64,000 bases of DNA from Dipteris shenzhenensis (lineage: Eukaryota; Polypodiophyta; Polypodiopsida; Gleicheniales), in the NCBI GenBank assembly GCA_047967505.1, contig CM106541.1; one strand, given 5' to 3'. Within the stretch, counting starts at the first letter, position 1. The number at the start of each line of letters is the position of its first letter. The notes under the pieces are model-generated. The model did no database searches, was not told the DNA's origin, and saw nothing but the letters and a program-made list of their open reading frames with translations. A program made the position numbers and the translations under genes. Of this stretch, positions 43,449 through 55,545 are shown piece after piece.

Positions 43449-44017
43449 TGTAGTGGGTCTCAGTAGTGACTCACGTGTTATGGGGTAGTTGAAGATATGC
43501 TAACGGAGTCTCCACTCTCGGCTACTCCTTGTGGGAGCATAGCACGAGCAGTCCGCAAGTATCACTCAAGTGGCCTCTGAATTGTTGCAGTGTGGTTTCA
43601 CATGAGGAAGAGGGAAAAGGAAGAGGGGAGGGGAGAGGGAGAATGAGGGGAGAAGGAGGGCAGAGGAAGGGAAGAGGAGAAGGGAGTGAAGGGGGATAGA
43701 GTGACAACCACAAAGGCACTATGAGGAAAGAAGAGAACACCCAAAACACTCTCTTGGAAGAGAAGAGGGAACTTGTATTCAACTTGGTGCAAACAACAAT
43801 GAAGACCAAAGTCAACCATTTGGCCTTTTATACAAGTCACCTTTTGAAGGGAGGGCCAACCCTTATCTCTTTATACCACTCTCCCTTCTCATTCTTTTAC
43901 CATCCTCTTGGGCCCATCTAGCTCCAAGACACAATCTTGGCTCTATGGACTTGCCATTGTCCCATCAAATTGCATCACTTAACTAGCGGTGGCGTATTGT
44001 TAACCAATCTATTAACA
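43449..44017 (-). repeat. 3' LTR of gypsy-2
   Basis: On the minus strand it starts TGTTAATAGATTGG and ends CCCACTACA. It is nearly the same as 52355-52920, apart from scattered substitutions and short indels. Confidence 0.85.
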
Positions 44018-45440
44018 TGCCCCCCTTGCTGATCTCTATCCAGTCCTCTGGATCATGTAGCACTCATGGTTGTTGGAGTATTAGTTGTTCGTGTGCACTG
44101 GGCTGAATCTTCTTTTGGTCCATTGCAGTAGAGAGATGTCATGGCTCCCTGTTATGGAATGCTTGTTAGAATTATGAATGCATGATTTGTCTAGAACTAG
44201 CACCTCAGGGTTTGTGTGAGCCGAGTTGAGTACTTGTGACCATTCAAAGAAGGAATAAGAAAAAGAAAAAGAGAAATCTAAGGGGTAAGTTAGTAGGAAG
44301 AAGGTGTTAGTAGGGACTAATGTAAGATCCTAGTGGTGTTAGTGTTAGCAGAGTAAGTAAAGTGCATTCTCATGCTCCTCTTAAGTCCCATATTTGACTT
44401 GAGTGGGACTTCTAATGGATTCTCATTAGACTAAGTCTTTGATATGCCATGTTTGATCGGTCCAGAGTTGTGCATGACATTTTGTCTTGCTTCTCTGCAT
44501 TGAAGTTCCTTTAAAATCCATTTTATGGATTGCATTTCCTTGAGGGCTTTGCTTGGAAGTATTTGAGCCCAATAAGGTTGTGGCACCATCTAGAAATTTA
44601 TATGTCTGAGTCATCAAATCGAGAGGATCTGATAATACACCATACAAACTCCTAAAATGAGGACTATAGCTAAAGAGCATTATAGAAGGGGAATTATAAA
44701 AAAGGCTTCTAAGCTACAATTGAAAGAAAAGAGGATGAGTAGAAGTTGGATAGTTGATGGTGATGTTAGTAATGGAATGTGAAAAAAAAGCTTTGAGGGT
44801 CACAAGAAACTCATCCAAACCCATATTGGTGTAATCACATTCACCCTGGAGTTGAATGCATCCTTGAGAGCTACTTGTGGGAGACCACTTATCATTCCAT
44901 GTGTGAACTCAAATTCAAGACCGTGATGACTTAGGCATAAGTTTGTGCCCTGTTCTATTTTGGCATTGTTGATGGGATTTTTTGTTGATGCTGATTGGTG
45001 TATTGATGTTCCCTTGTGTTTGTCACGTACCTTCCCGACCAAGGGGCCGTTGGGCTGACATACTTGTGATTTGCTGAGTGTGTCGTGCTAAGAACCTGAA
45101 GAGGACTGAACGCCTATTTTCACCTAGTCCTATTTTCACTTAGGACTCCCACATGTGAGCAGAGTGGTAGGACTTCCACATATTATAACTTTGTTGCTCT
45201 TTATGGACACACCTAGACCTAGCACTTGGAACTGAGTTCCTATTCACCTAAATGGCCTTAGTACCTATGATTACATCAAAAGGTGAGTGCAGTAACATAT
45301 TGAATAAGACCTCATAAGAACATCATTGTGTAGAATCCTAGAGTAAGTCTAATAATCACTTCGAAGGAGAGTTTCTACGACATTACTAGAGATCTTTGTT
45401 GGCGAGTAGTTGTCAACCCATTGGTAGCAATGTTGCTTGA
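44018..45440 (-). other. gypsy-2 interior without recognisable coding
   Basis: Only short minus-strand frames are present (44680-44426, 45042-44800) and none has a known motif. In an autonomous gypsy element this position would hold integrase. Confidence 0.5.
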
Positions 45441-46170
45441 AGTTCTTTGAGATCCTCGAGTGCAACAGTAGGTTCTTGTGGAGCTACTCCATTTTTAGGA
45501 GTAGGTTCTTATGGATCTACTATTGGCATGTCTCTTGTTGTCAGTATTGCACCATTGAACATTGCGATCTCCCACATGTACCACTTCTATGATACTCATT
45601 TTAATAAAGTGAGATACATTCGATGTATCAAGTGTGAGTAGGATCACAATGTCTTAGACATCTTTTGCTTTTGTTGAGCCCAAGTTTCAGCTGAGAAAGT
45701 TGTCAAGGATGAAGATACTCCATTGTTCACATTGGAAGGTTCTTGTGTGGCTTCCATTGTGTTCGGAATTACTTGTGTGGCCAACTCTTGCGTAGCTTCC
45801 CTGATGATAGATTCCAAATTTCTTAGTAAGGAAGGTTCTTGTGTGGCTCCCAATGTGGATTTAGCTTTTGTCTTGGCAGGTTCTTATGTAATTGTCTCTT
45901 TTTTCAAGACAGGTTCTTGTGTTAATGCCAGTTGCCTTGAAGATGATGCAATAAATTGACATCCCTTTTGATAGACTTGCGATTGAGCAGGTTCTTGTGT
46001 TACTATCTCCCTTTTTGATACAGGTTCTTGTGTAATTACTTAAGAGGAGGTAGACAAATTCCTTTGCGTATGATCCTCCTGCATTGGCACTTTTTCCTTG
46101 TCCTTGCAAGCAGGTTCTCATTGTTCTTGCATCTTTGCAGAGTAGGTTCTTGTGTGACTACTACTGGTGC
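45440..46170 (-). repeat. degenerate repeat block with GGTTCTTGTGT motif
   Basis: The plus-strand motif AGGTTCTTGTGT, or a one- or two-base variant, recurs about eleven times (for example 45470, 45503, 45738, 45835, 45880, 45912, 45989, 46022, 46143) at irregular 30-110 bp spacing. On the element's sense strand it encodes TQEP/TRTC-type peptides depending on frame, for example ATQEPS repeated at 45853-45720. Confidence 0.75.
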
Positions 46171-46178
46171 ATCTGCAC

Positions 46179-46610
46179 TCATTGATGCTCTTGTATTGAT
46201 ACATTTTGGGCTCCGTTCTTCTTTTGTGATGGAGACGGTGTACATTTAAGCTTAGTGCAAGCATAGATGGGTTGTTGATTACTGTAGCAAGGCTTGGGTA
46301 CCCATATATAGGAGTTGCCAAGGTAATATCCCTGGGCCTCGAGTAGTCTTGTGGGAACCCATCGGTAATGTACCCTCCTTGTTGGATGGAGTCGTCTTCT
46401 TCTTTGATGTTGAGGTTTGTTGTTTACATGAGGGGGTGGTTGGCAATGGTGAGGCTTGATGTTTAGAGGAGGGGGTGGCTTCATATGTTGAGATTTCTTT
46501 GGAATCCAGAAATACGATTCACCCTCAAAGTATCCTTGAGCCTTCAATAGATCCTTTCGAACCCATATTTGCTTGGTTTCCTTTTGTCTTCGTCTTCTTC
46601 CTTGGTGGCA
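46179..46610 (-). pseudogene. repeat-containing ORF with W-P...AQGY...W-PK units
   Basis: The minus strand has two copies of a roughly 25-residue unit: WVRKDLLKAQGYFEGESY-FWIPK (about 46580-46495) and WVPTRLLEAQGYYLGNSY-IWVPK (about 46370-46290), separated by a Pro/His/Arg-rich linker. I do not recognise the family. It may be a gag-pol linker module of this retroelement group. Confidence 0.5.
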
Positions 46611-46616
46611 TCCTTG

Positions 46617-46930
46617 TCAAGGTGGGGAGGTGGAAGTAGTTGCTGATGTTGGTGCATCGTGATGGGATGATTCATTACCAAATAACCCTTTGTAAGTGTC
46701 TTGGATCCAGCTTTTACCAATAATGGTGGCTTCTGCTAAGGTACCTGTAGGAGCTACAAAAAACTTGCAAGGCACAATGTAATTATCCAAGGAAACATTC
46801 AACATTAAAGAACCAATAACCTTAATAGAGGTACCCTTTATGGATTGAATTTTAGAATCACATACTTGAAGGTGTTCCTGGCCAAGATGCTTTAATGTTT
46901 CCTAGGAGATGAGGTTGTGGCCTACTTGCC
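46617..46930 (-). pseudogene. short unrecognised ORF in gypsy-2
   Basis: The minus-strand frame 46805-46617 (MLNVSLDNYIVPCKFFVAP...) continues the coding-like character of the element. It has a WIQDTYKGLF segment but no known motif; frames upstream are broken. Confidence 0.35.
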
Positions 46931-47631
46931 CATCTACTCTGGCTTGTATTTGGCATGTTGCACCTACTGATGTTAGCTCTACCCAAATTTGAGATGAAGT
47001 CATATCTATCTCATTAGGATCAAGGGCATTGTCAATTCCTAATTCAATTTAACTTGGTAGTACCGCTCTTATGGTGTAAAAAGGTGTAATGGAGCTAAGT
47101 TGTTCATCATCAAGGTACATCGTCTGAGTGCCATCAGTAGTTGGTGGATCTATTACTGCTAGTGTATGCATCCAATCACATGCATCTTCTAGTTCTGATA
47201 AAGGGGCACACAACGGTTCATCAAGACTCTTCTCACTATCCTCTTTCTCATATTTTTAAATCAGCTTTACTGTTGGCATAGACCTATCAGTGGTATCGGA
47301 CTTAGCTGCAAATAGATTTGCAAACATAGTGTGAGCCTTCCATGTTCAGAGATCAACCCTCACGACTTGCTAATCTTTCCTTAGATAAATATTGTTGGAG
47401 CACTAATCATGGATCAATCATGCCATATGCAAGAAAGGTCTTCATAGAATAGCCTCATACCTAGGGTTGTTTTGGAAATCCATTATAACAAGGCACACCC
47501 GATATGTGAGACCGCATGTTTTGATTTTCATGTCCTTGAGTAATCCATTGGGATGAGCCGTGCATCAGCTAATTTAACTACCAAGGGAGTACTTTCTCGA
47601 TCGGGACTTCCCCACTTTTCCCAGCATTATT
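46931..47631. other. gypsy-2 interior, broken coding
   Basis: The sequence continues between the protease remnant and the unrecognised ORFs. Several stops occur in all minus frames and I cannot assign any domain. Confidence 0.4.
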
Positions 47632-48330
47632 TCATGTGATGATGCTAACACCTACTCCTCCATCTAAGATTGCCATAGCTTTCTTATCATGGAAGGAGAT
47701 GGGTATCACTACATTTGTGTCATCACTCTCAAAATATTGGCCCAAATTGTTGATTGGCACCCTTGGAAGGTCTTGATCATGATTGGGAGACTCACCATTA
47801 TCAAGATTTGTGGGTTGGGGTGTCACTATTTGCCCACTCATCCAATCTGAGAGGTCTCTCCATAGAGTATGATTACCCTGTAATATTGTCACGATGGGCA
47901 TCTTGATCTCAATGGACAGGAATGCGGCTAATCCTACAATGTCTCGAGGACCAGTGATAGATTCCATGCCTATTGATTTAGACTCTTCTAAGCCATAAAA
48001 GGACATGTTGTCATCCTCCTTTAGTTGTTGCAAGGCGGGGTCATCTTCAAACATCCGTTGCATTAGGGTGGATCCCTCTATTGAAGGGCATGACACACCT
48101 TCTTCCTCTAACCTTTCAGGTATTTGCAAGGCTTTTGAGGCTCGAGTGTTTATCTCATGTCTAGGATAAATTGTATCAGTACTCTTGCTTGCCTTGAGAC
48201 TCTGCAGACATTCCTCTTGGCACTTGTGTACCAATTTATGCACCTCAGTGAGAGCTTGTTTCCCCACCCATGGGTCAGAATATTCACCGTGACCCTTAGG
48301 TGTTGTAGTTTGGCTATGGGTTGAAGCCAT
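47632..48330 (-). pseudogene. gypsy-2 protease-like C-terminus
   Basis: The 232-codon frame ends in VVIPISFHDKKAMAILDGGVGVSIIT, which resembles a retropepsin active site with DSG changed to DGG, and stops right after it. The N-terminal two thirds are hydrophilic without a known domain. It may be the end of gag plus the start of protease. Confidence 0.5.
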
Positions 48331-48349
48331 TATCGGTGCCTCAGTTGCC

Positions 48350-49407
48350 TCATGAAGTGGTTATTGTTGGCACCGTTTGAGAGAGTATCATCAGAGGAAG
48401 ATGTTGGTAGGACGCTGTGTCTTCATTCGACCCATCTTGGATGATGACCTTATTTTTTTCCTTCCCAATATTCATTGCACCCTTGGTGCTTACTTGTGCT
48501 GATTTAGTTGCATCTCTAAGCTGTGACGTGCTAGCTTTATCCCTTTTGGCTTGTTTGTGAAGCTCTTTATTAAGGGCTTTAGCTTGCAACCTCATGATTA
48601 CATTCAAGGGTATTGATGACACTTGGCCTCTGTCAATGCTTAACAAGTTAAGGCTTGTGAACTCAGATGGCCTTCTCATCGAGCAATCCTTGAAAAGATG
48701 GTCCACACCACACCCAGTGCACAATGGCGATGGCGTATTAGACACTGGTGCACATGTGATTGGCTGCTTAGATTGCCCCTTATATGGACACTCATTGGCA
48801 GGGTGTGGCCCTTGACACATATGGCATTGAATGGGTTGTGCCTTGGTCAAGTTGTTCCTATCTCCCATTTTTTGAGGAATCGATGTCGTCTGGTAGACCA
48901 AAATATGTTGGTCACCTTGTATAATGTAGTGACTCATAATGTTAGACTGATTTGCATTGTCACCATTTTGGGGATAGTTGTGTCCATTGTAGGTAGGTTT
49001 GGGGTCTCCCCAATCACTAGGTAGATCTTCCACTAATACTTGATTCAGGGGAGTAATTCGTGGAGGTGGTAGTTGACGTCCCAGTACTGGCAGGGTAATG
49101 GAGTATTTTGAGTCCTAAATTGCCCTTGATTGGTTGATGTGGCTCCTTCTATTGCTAATTGTGTTTGCTTGGGTTTATTGGGTAGTGCACGCAATGGTAG
49201 AGGTAGCCTTTTTTGACATATGGGTTGAGGAATCACCCTAGGATAATGACATTGGGATGTGTCATGATCTCCCCAATGAACACAATGGGCATAGTAGAGT
49301 GTTGGCCTAGCTCTAAGACAAGGGAATTGCTTAGTGGGATGATTTGCAGTGCATACCCGACACCATATGTTCTCTTTGTGGAAAGAGATGGGTGTTTCTA
49401 GGAGCAT
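48350..49407 (-). pseudogene. gypsy-2 zinc-knuckle region
   Basis: Four CCHC-like motifs follow one another: CRVCTANHPTKQFPC and CVHWGDHDTSQC (49380-49250), then CHMCQGPHPANEC and CTGCGVDHLFKDC (about 48830-48690). The two frames (49407-49045 and 49033-48350) are separated by a stop or shift. Such motifs bind the element RNA in the gag particle. Four in a row is more than the one or two usual for gypsy gag. Confidence 0.6.
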
Positions 49408-49686
49408 CTTTTGGTGCTTCTATATTCCATTGTTGGCTCAACTTGTTTAATAGATCTGTGGCCAACTCTTCTATGTTGAGCACTTCGGGCATCATGCTTG
49501 CATCCCTAGTTGCTTTTGAGGTTGAAGCCTATGCTATTTGGGACATATCAGAGGAAGCTAAGGACTTTTCCTTTTGGGGCGTCTCCCTCATGTTATCCCC
49601 TAGGCATATCGCCATCTTGTTGCATAGCTTAAACGATGTGGGATTCATAGCAAACAAATGATCATGCAACTTAGCATCTCGTAGCC

Positions 49687-50889
49687 CTATGAGGAAGCAT
49701 GTAGAAGGTGCATATCACTCATCCTCTCGTGGGGTTCACATCGTGAGTTTATATGTTTAATCTTGGTGATGTAGTCTCTTAAGGACTTAGTGTCCTTTTG
49801 CTTCACGTTATAAAGTTGGTTAAGCGGGCTCCACTTGGGACCACTGTGGGCAAACCCCACAATGAAGGATTTACGCAAAGTGTCCCAATTTATTTTCTCC
49901 ACCGAGTTTAAGGCTTTAAACCATTGTCTAGCCTTGCCATCAAGACTCAAGCTAAAAGTATTGACCTTGTCTAGATCCCCGATATCACCAAAGGTGTCAC
50001 AGATTTGCTCAAATCTCTCAACATGAGAGACTGGGTCTCCTTCTCCTACAAACTTGGTGATTAGCTTAGAGATTGTAATAGGCTTGTTACTTGAGGGGTT
50101 GATATCCCATCTTGGAAACATTAGTGGTGGAGCAGTAGCCCCCCTTCCTAGTGCTTGCACTAGGATTCTCATAGCTTCGTCTCTGTAAGGATTGTTTGTG
50201 ATATATAGTGGGAGATTGGGGAATGGTGGGTGATGTCCCATACATTGGTGGTCTTGATGAAGGGCTCCATGGATTTGATGACATGAGGTTGGGGTGGGAG
50301 GATATAGGCCCACTAGGCATTAGAATTGTGACTCGGGTCAGGTTGGGCCTAACAGGTTGGACAGGAGGTCCTCTAGGGAGTGGTATGTTCCCTGCATGCA
50401 TAGGCCTATAAGGGCTACTTGCTGGGTAGGGAATATCTCCTATGCTTTGTTAGCAAGGAGGCATCATAGGGGATTCTAAGGTGGAGGGCCCTAATTGTGA
50501 GCCTTCAAGGTTACTCCTTTGCCCCCTTTGCTCTAGATTTTGGGCCCCTGGTGAGAATGTGGGTCCAAATCCCTCCCCATAGGATTGTCTATCATCAAAG
50601 AATTGGTATGATGGGGGTTGATTGCCATTAGTATGGTGGGACTTGGCTCCTTGGGTATTGTATTTGTCATTGGTGGTTGGGCCGGCATTTGAGCCTCTGA
50701 CGTTGCCCTAGTCTGTTGTCCAGCAAATGGGTTTAGCCACTCTATTGGGTCTGTTAATCCAAACCTTCCCATGATATTGGAAAAGGTTTCCCTTAATGTA
50801 GCTGCTATTGTAGATGGGGTTGGAGAGTGGAGATTAGTGGGGATGGAGTCCAGATCTACTAAGGCTCTAACATTAGAGGGTTCATCCAT
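49687..50889 (-). pseudogene. gypsy-2 gag
   Basis: The frame 50313-49687 contains KLITKFVGEGDPVSHVERFE, FSLSLDGKARQWF, WDTLRKSFIVGF and YNVKQKDTKSLRDYI, a standard retrotransposon gag domain. The upstream frame 50889-50533 (MDEPSNVRALVDLD) is Pro/Thr-rich and probably the gag start, with one or more frameshifts between. Confidence 0.75.
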
Positions 50890-51169
50890 GTCCCTATCCT
50901 GACTTATGGACTCTTCTGAGCTGGATAATTCAGCTAGTGGTGGTTCTTACAATGAGTGAGAGCTAACTTTTGAGCTTACTGACCATGAGGATGCTAAGGT
51001 AGGTATGGAGGTGGATAAGATGGTATTTGAGGCATTATCTTTAGGCTCAAGGTGAGCTTGTAGGACTCTTCTTGATCTCAAGTGCATGTGTTAGTATGTG
51101 CAGTTGATGCCCCAATTCTAGGTTAAGTTTACCTCGATATGGGGTCAAGGGGCAGTAGCCCCTTGTGGC

Positions 51170-51840
51170 TTCCCAAAGCTATCCCTATGGTCGGCGGGAT
51201 AGAGCTATGGTGAATGATCAATGGGATTGATCTATGGTGATGACCCGTGGGGATAGGTCTATAAAAATGACCGGCGGGATAGCCTTATGGCACTGGGTCA
51301 ATGCAAGTTTGATCGACGGGATAGCAAGTTGGCGAGATGGAGTTAAAGCGACGGTCAGTGGGATAGAGTTAAGGCAACGGCCAACAGGATAGCAAGTCAA
51401 TGGATAATGCTATGGCACTTGGCCAATGCAAGTTTGACCGACAGGATCCAATTTGGCATCGCGTCAACACAAGTTTGACCAGTGGGATACGGTTTGGCAT
51501 TGAGTCAACGCAAGTTTGATCGACAAGATACGGTTATGGTGTCGGCCAACAAGATCTTACTAACGCGTCGGTCGACAGGATAGTAGGATAGCAACGATCA
51601 GCGGGGTAACACTACAGTGTCAGTCAATGGGCTATCAGATTGGTGCGGAAGTAACTTTGACATGCATTAACTCCAGGTGGTGGGGTAAACCGTAGTTAGA
51701 GGTTAGGTCAACGGGGAAGTGCTACGGCACCGGGTCAATGAAGGTTGACCCATGGGATATGGCTAACACGTCGATCGGTGGGGAATCTGGTCGGTGCAAT
51801 ACAGCTAGAGTGTCGACTTGGCGAGATAGTCACCCATAGT
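51170..51840. repeat. leader minisatellite of gypsy-2
   Basis: Degenerate tandem units on the theme CAAGTTTGACCGACGGGATA, interspersed with GGCACTGGGTCAATG and GGTCGGCGGGAT, repeat every 30-60 bp across about 650 bp of the 5' leader. No coding is seen. Confidence 0.75.
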
Positions 51841-52326
51841 TTCTCTGACTAAGATTTGATGAATTCTGAGGATTTTGCAGCTTCTGTTCATGATTTTTTG
51901 TAATGGGGGGATGCCACACTATCTAGTCTACCTATTCAATGAGAAAAAAATTGAAAACAAACACTTTTAGAAAGCTAAAATGCAAAAACTCAGAAAAGGG
52001 GAGTTCTAAGACACAAAACTACTTCAGAACTTGATAAAAATCCTTATGTTTGTGGTTTTTTGAGGTGATTAGACCTCACACACACCTTAGCAATCAAGCC
52101 TACTAAGTTCCTATCAACTTGAAATACCAAAAAGCATCAAAGACAAGCTTCCCATGCTCACAAATGGCATTCCTACAAGAAAAAATAGTTTTCCTACTTT
52201 TTTGTCCACACTCTCACTTTCCATCTCTCTTCTTTCCTACAACTCCACTAACAAGCTCCAAGTTAAGCTTGAAGGCTTGTGCAATGGGTAGATATCGACG
52301 GAAGACAAGTGCAATGTAAAAGCATA

Positions 52327-52354
52327 CCTTCATTCCTGACAGTAGTGCCAAAAA
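52327..52354 (-). promoter_or_regulatory. probable gypsy-2 primer-binding site
   Basis: Next to the 5' LTR the minus strand reads TTTTTGGCACTACTGTCAGG. This resembles the TGGCGCCGTTGCCGGG site of several gypsy elements with C-to-T-type decay, so the assignment is tentative. Confidence 0.45.
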
Positions 52355-52920
52355 TGTAGTGGGTCTCAGCGGTGACTCACGTGTCATGGGGTAGTTAAAG
52401 ATATGCCGACGAAGTCTCCACTCTCGGCTACTGCAATGCATAGCATGAGATGTTTGCAAGTGTCACTCACGTGGCCTCCAGATTGTTGTTGCAGTGTGGT
52501 TTTAGGTGAGGAAGAGGGAAGAGGAAGAGGGGAGGGGAGAGGGACAAGGAGGGGACAAGGACGGAGGAGGAAGGGAAGAGGATAAGGGAGTGAAGTAGGA
52601 TAGAGTGACAACCACAAAGGCACTGTGAGGAAAGAAGAGAACACCCAAAACACTCTCTTGGAAGAGAAGAGGGAGCTTGTATTTACCTTAGTGCTAACAA
52701 CACTGAAGACCAAAGTCAACCATTTGGCCTTTTATACAAGTCACCTTTTGAAGGGAGGGCCAACCCTAATCTATTTATACCACTCTCCCTTCTCATTCTT
52801 TTACCATCCTCTTGAGCCCATCTAGCTCCAAGACACAATCCTGGCTCTATGGACTTGCCATTGTCCATCGAATCACATCACTTAACCAGTGGTGGCATAT
52901 TGTTAACCAATCTATTAACA
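52355..52920 (-). repeat. 5' LTR of gypsy-2
   Basis: It has the same TGTTAATAG...CACTACA ends as the left copy and is followed by the ATTAG duplication. Confidence 0.85.
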
Positions 52921-52925
52921 ATTAG

Positions 52926-54720
52926 GATCCATAGTACATTGATAATGCTACATAAAGCATTTGGCAATACATCAAGAATTCTTTTCAAAGATGAAAACTT
53001 AAGAATAATCCAAGAAGGGTATCTACACTATGTATAACACACCAGATCCTATTCAAGGGAATGCAATTCCTACGAATAATTTAACTGGAAAGAAAGGATG
53101 GATGAACATTATACTCTATGATCCTAAACTCAATAAGGATATTCTCTTAGTTGGACAAATAATAGAACAAAATTATAGAGTCATCTATCTTGCAAAACTC
53201 CATGAATGTGGAAGACATGTATTCAATTCCATTATCTATAAGTTTGATCTTTCCACCTATCTGGTTCTCTACTAATACTTTGGACTCTTGAAATTTGGTA
53301 AAACTTGAAATTTCTCCTTGATAAAATATACCCAATAATATCTATACTTAGTCATCAATAAAAGAAGGGTAATATACTGATTGTGTCTTTGTGCATAGCC
53401 CCAAACATTTATGACAATGAAATCACAAGTATCTCTTTCCCAAAACATGCATTTTTTGAAAATGGCTCTTTATTACCAAAACAACATGCTTTGTAACCTT
53501 TTCCATGAAATTGGAGTTTTAAGATACTGTTGACCATATTCCGATTTCTCAATTGAATTAGAATTTTGAAATTGAAATCTCATATCTCTTGTGCTATATT
53601 GCAAAAAGTTGCATTAGTTGTTGATAGTCAGCTACATTGCATGTATTTTTGGCATTGAAGCTAGCATTTAGACTAAGTATCCTTCTTTTATTTCTTTTCC
53701 AAGTAATCTAATTTCCTCTAGCTTTATCTCAAATTTTACATTCATGGGATCCAATGAAAATTTACATGCAGTTGAAGGGAAGAACAACACTTTAGCAGAT
53801 AGTGCTGCTAGAGCAATGCTCGATGAGAAGCAGCTTCCGAATCAATCTAGAGTAGAAGAAATGCACGTTGAATTGGATTTTGACCAAAATCAACTCAAGG
53901 TATGAGATGCTATGAGGCATTCACTAGATATAAACCATGCATTGGGCATCTACACATATTTAGATGCATGGCATATGATAACATACATAACAATCATCAT
54001 AGAAAGTCAGAGGTAAAGTCATGTAAATGCAACATTGCTTCCTGTAGTGACAAAGATAAAGCATACAAGTTGTATGATCCCATCAACCAATATATGAAGA
54101 AGAGAAAGCATTGCCCCAAGTCCCATCAACTAAAAGATGAAGAAGAGGAGAAGAAGAGAAAGCATTGCCCCAAAAGTGAAAGAATTCAGCAAATAGTCTA
54201 GAAGAGAATAGATGCCACCACCCAGGCTGGCATATGTTACAAAGGCCAAGAAATTCAAATTGAAAGCACGAATTATGCTCTTATGACTACCATCATGGCT
54301 ACAAAAGATCCAATGTCCTTTGAGGATGTAGTTGAAAGCTAGAATGGTAAACTACTGTGAATAAGGTACTTTTTTTTCACAAAAACAACGTTGGGGATTT
54401 ACACAACTTGCCACCAAGAAAGAAGGCAACACAAAAAGTGGGTTTAAAAAGAAAATTGCAATCTAGATGGTAACATTGAAAGATACAAAGCAAGATAATT
54501 TGAAAATATTTTGCACAATAGGATAAATAGGATTATGATGAGACTTATGAACCAATATTGAAGATGGACTCCATAATATTTTTGATGTCTCTCAACAAAC
54601 TTATCATATGGAATCTATACCAAGTAGATGCCAAAATGATTTCCTCAATGAATACTTAGATGAAGAATTCTACATTGCATGTTGACCCTGTGGCAACAAG
54701 GGCCAAAAGTGCAGTCTAGG
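52926..54720 (+). pseudogene. badly decayed copia gag-pol relic
   Basis: The plus strand at 53902-54100 reads YEAFTRYKPCIGHLHIFRCMAY and DKDKAYKLYDP, the end of copia integrase. DPMSFEDVVES at about 54310, GNIERYKA at about 54468 and VDAKM at about 54625 are scattered RT stations. Stops and shifts are frequent. Sequence before 53300 (53030-53275) may be the protease-integrase junction but is not clear. The element was already old when gypsy-2 inserted at its left side. Confidence 0.55.
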
Positions 54721-54927
54721 ACAACAACTATCAGAGCATTGTGAGTGTAGAGTAGCGGCAAAGCTCCGCTTGTAATATCTTGAGATTCAAAGATGGTATG
54801 ATGAATATTAAAGGATGGGTATAGCCAAAATCCTCTCTAGAAAATATCCGATCATACTTGCAAAATCAAGATCTAGAGAGAGAAATACTAATTCGAGAGA
54901 GAGAAAACTAAAAGCCTACACTTTCTG

Positions 54928-55030
54928 AGGTCCCCCCACTTTGTGTAGAGACCCAAAAGGCCCCCTCACTTTGTGTAGAGACCCAAAAGGTCCCCCCACT
55001 TTGTGGTACAGACCCAAAAGGTCCCCCCCA
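54928..55030. repeat. 32-bp tandem repeat, three copies
   Basis: CACTTTGTGTAGAGACCCAAAAGG with flanking C-runs occurs three times in a row, the third with TGGTACAGACCC. The minus strand would read GPFGSLHKV repeats, probably not translated. Confidence 0.85.
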
Positions 55031-55264
55031 AAACTGGAGGGACTCTTGTCCAAAAGGTCTCCTACAAAAGAGGTCCCACCACAAAGGTACCTCCTATGCA
55101 TTGTGTAGAGACAAACATGTATAAATATCTCTCAATGGAATGAAGATCCCACCCTTTGGGGTTCAGTCTTCAAGCTCACTATTGTGTTCATGCGATTGAT
55201 CTCCATTGTGTCCATGCTCTCTTACACTATCGTGTTCTAGCATGCCCTTACCCTTGCACTCTCT

Positions 55265-55545
55265 ACCCTTGTACTCCCTCCTCCTCCTCCTCCATCTCTA
55301 TGTTCTAGCATGCCCTTACCCTTGCACTCTCTACTTTTGTACTCCCTTCTCCTCCTCCTCCCTCCTCCTTCTCCTCTTCCCTCCTCCTTCTCATCCTCCC
55401 TCCTCCTCCTCCCTCCCTCCTCCTCCTCCTCCTCCCTCCTCCATCCTCCTCCTCCTCCTCCTCCTCGTCCTCCATCCTCGTCCTCCTCCTCTCTCCTCCT
55501 CCACTCTCCTCTCTCTTCCTCCTCCTTCCTTGTCCCTCCTCCTTA
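55265..55545. repeat. (TCC)n-rich low-complexity tract
   Basis: An imperfect CCT/TCC microsatellite preceded by a 66-bp duplication (TTCTAGCATGCCCTTACCCT at about 55235 and 55301). It creates long but meaningless plus-strand frames. Confidence 0.9.

Larger units (their letters stand above)
43449..52920 (-). mobile_element. gypsy-2, 9.47-kb non-autonomous LTR element
   Basis: The LTRs at 43449-44017 (569 bp) and 52355-52920 (566 bp) share TG...CA ends and are flanked by ATTAG duplications. The minus-strand order is LTR, primer site, repeat-rich leader, gag, several zinc-knuckle-like segments, protease remnant, 3.6 kb of odd repeat-containing sequence, a purine tract (AAGGGGGGCA, complement of 44018-44027) and LTR. 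No reverse transcriptase, RNase H or integrase motif was seen anywhere in 44-47.6 kb. Confidence 0.85.
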
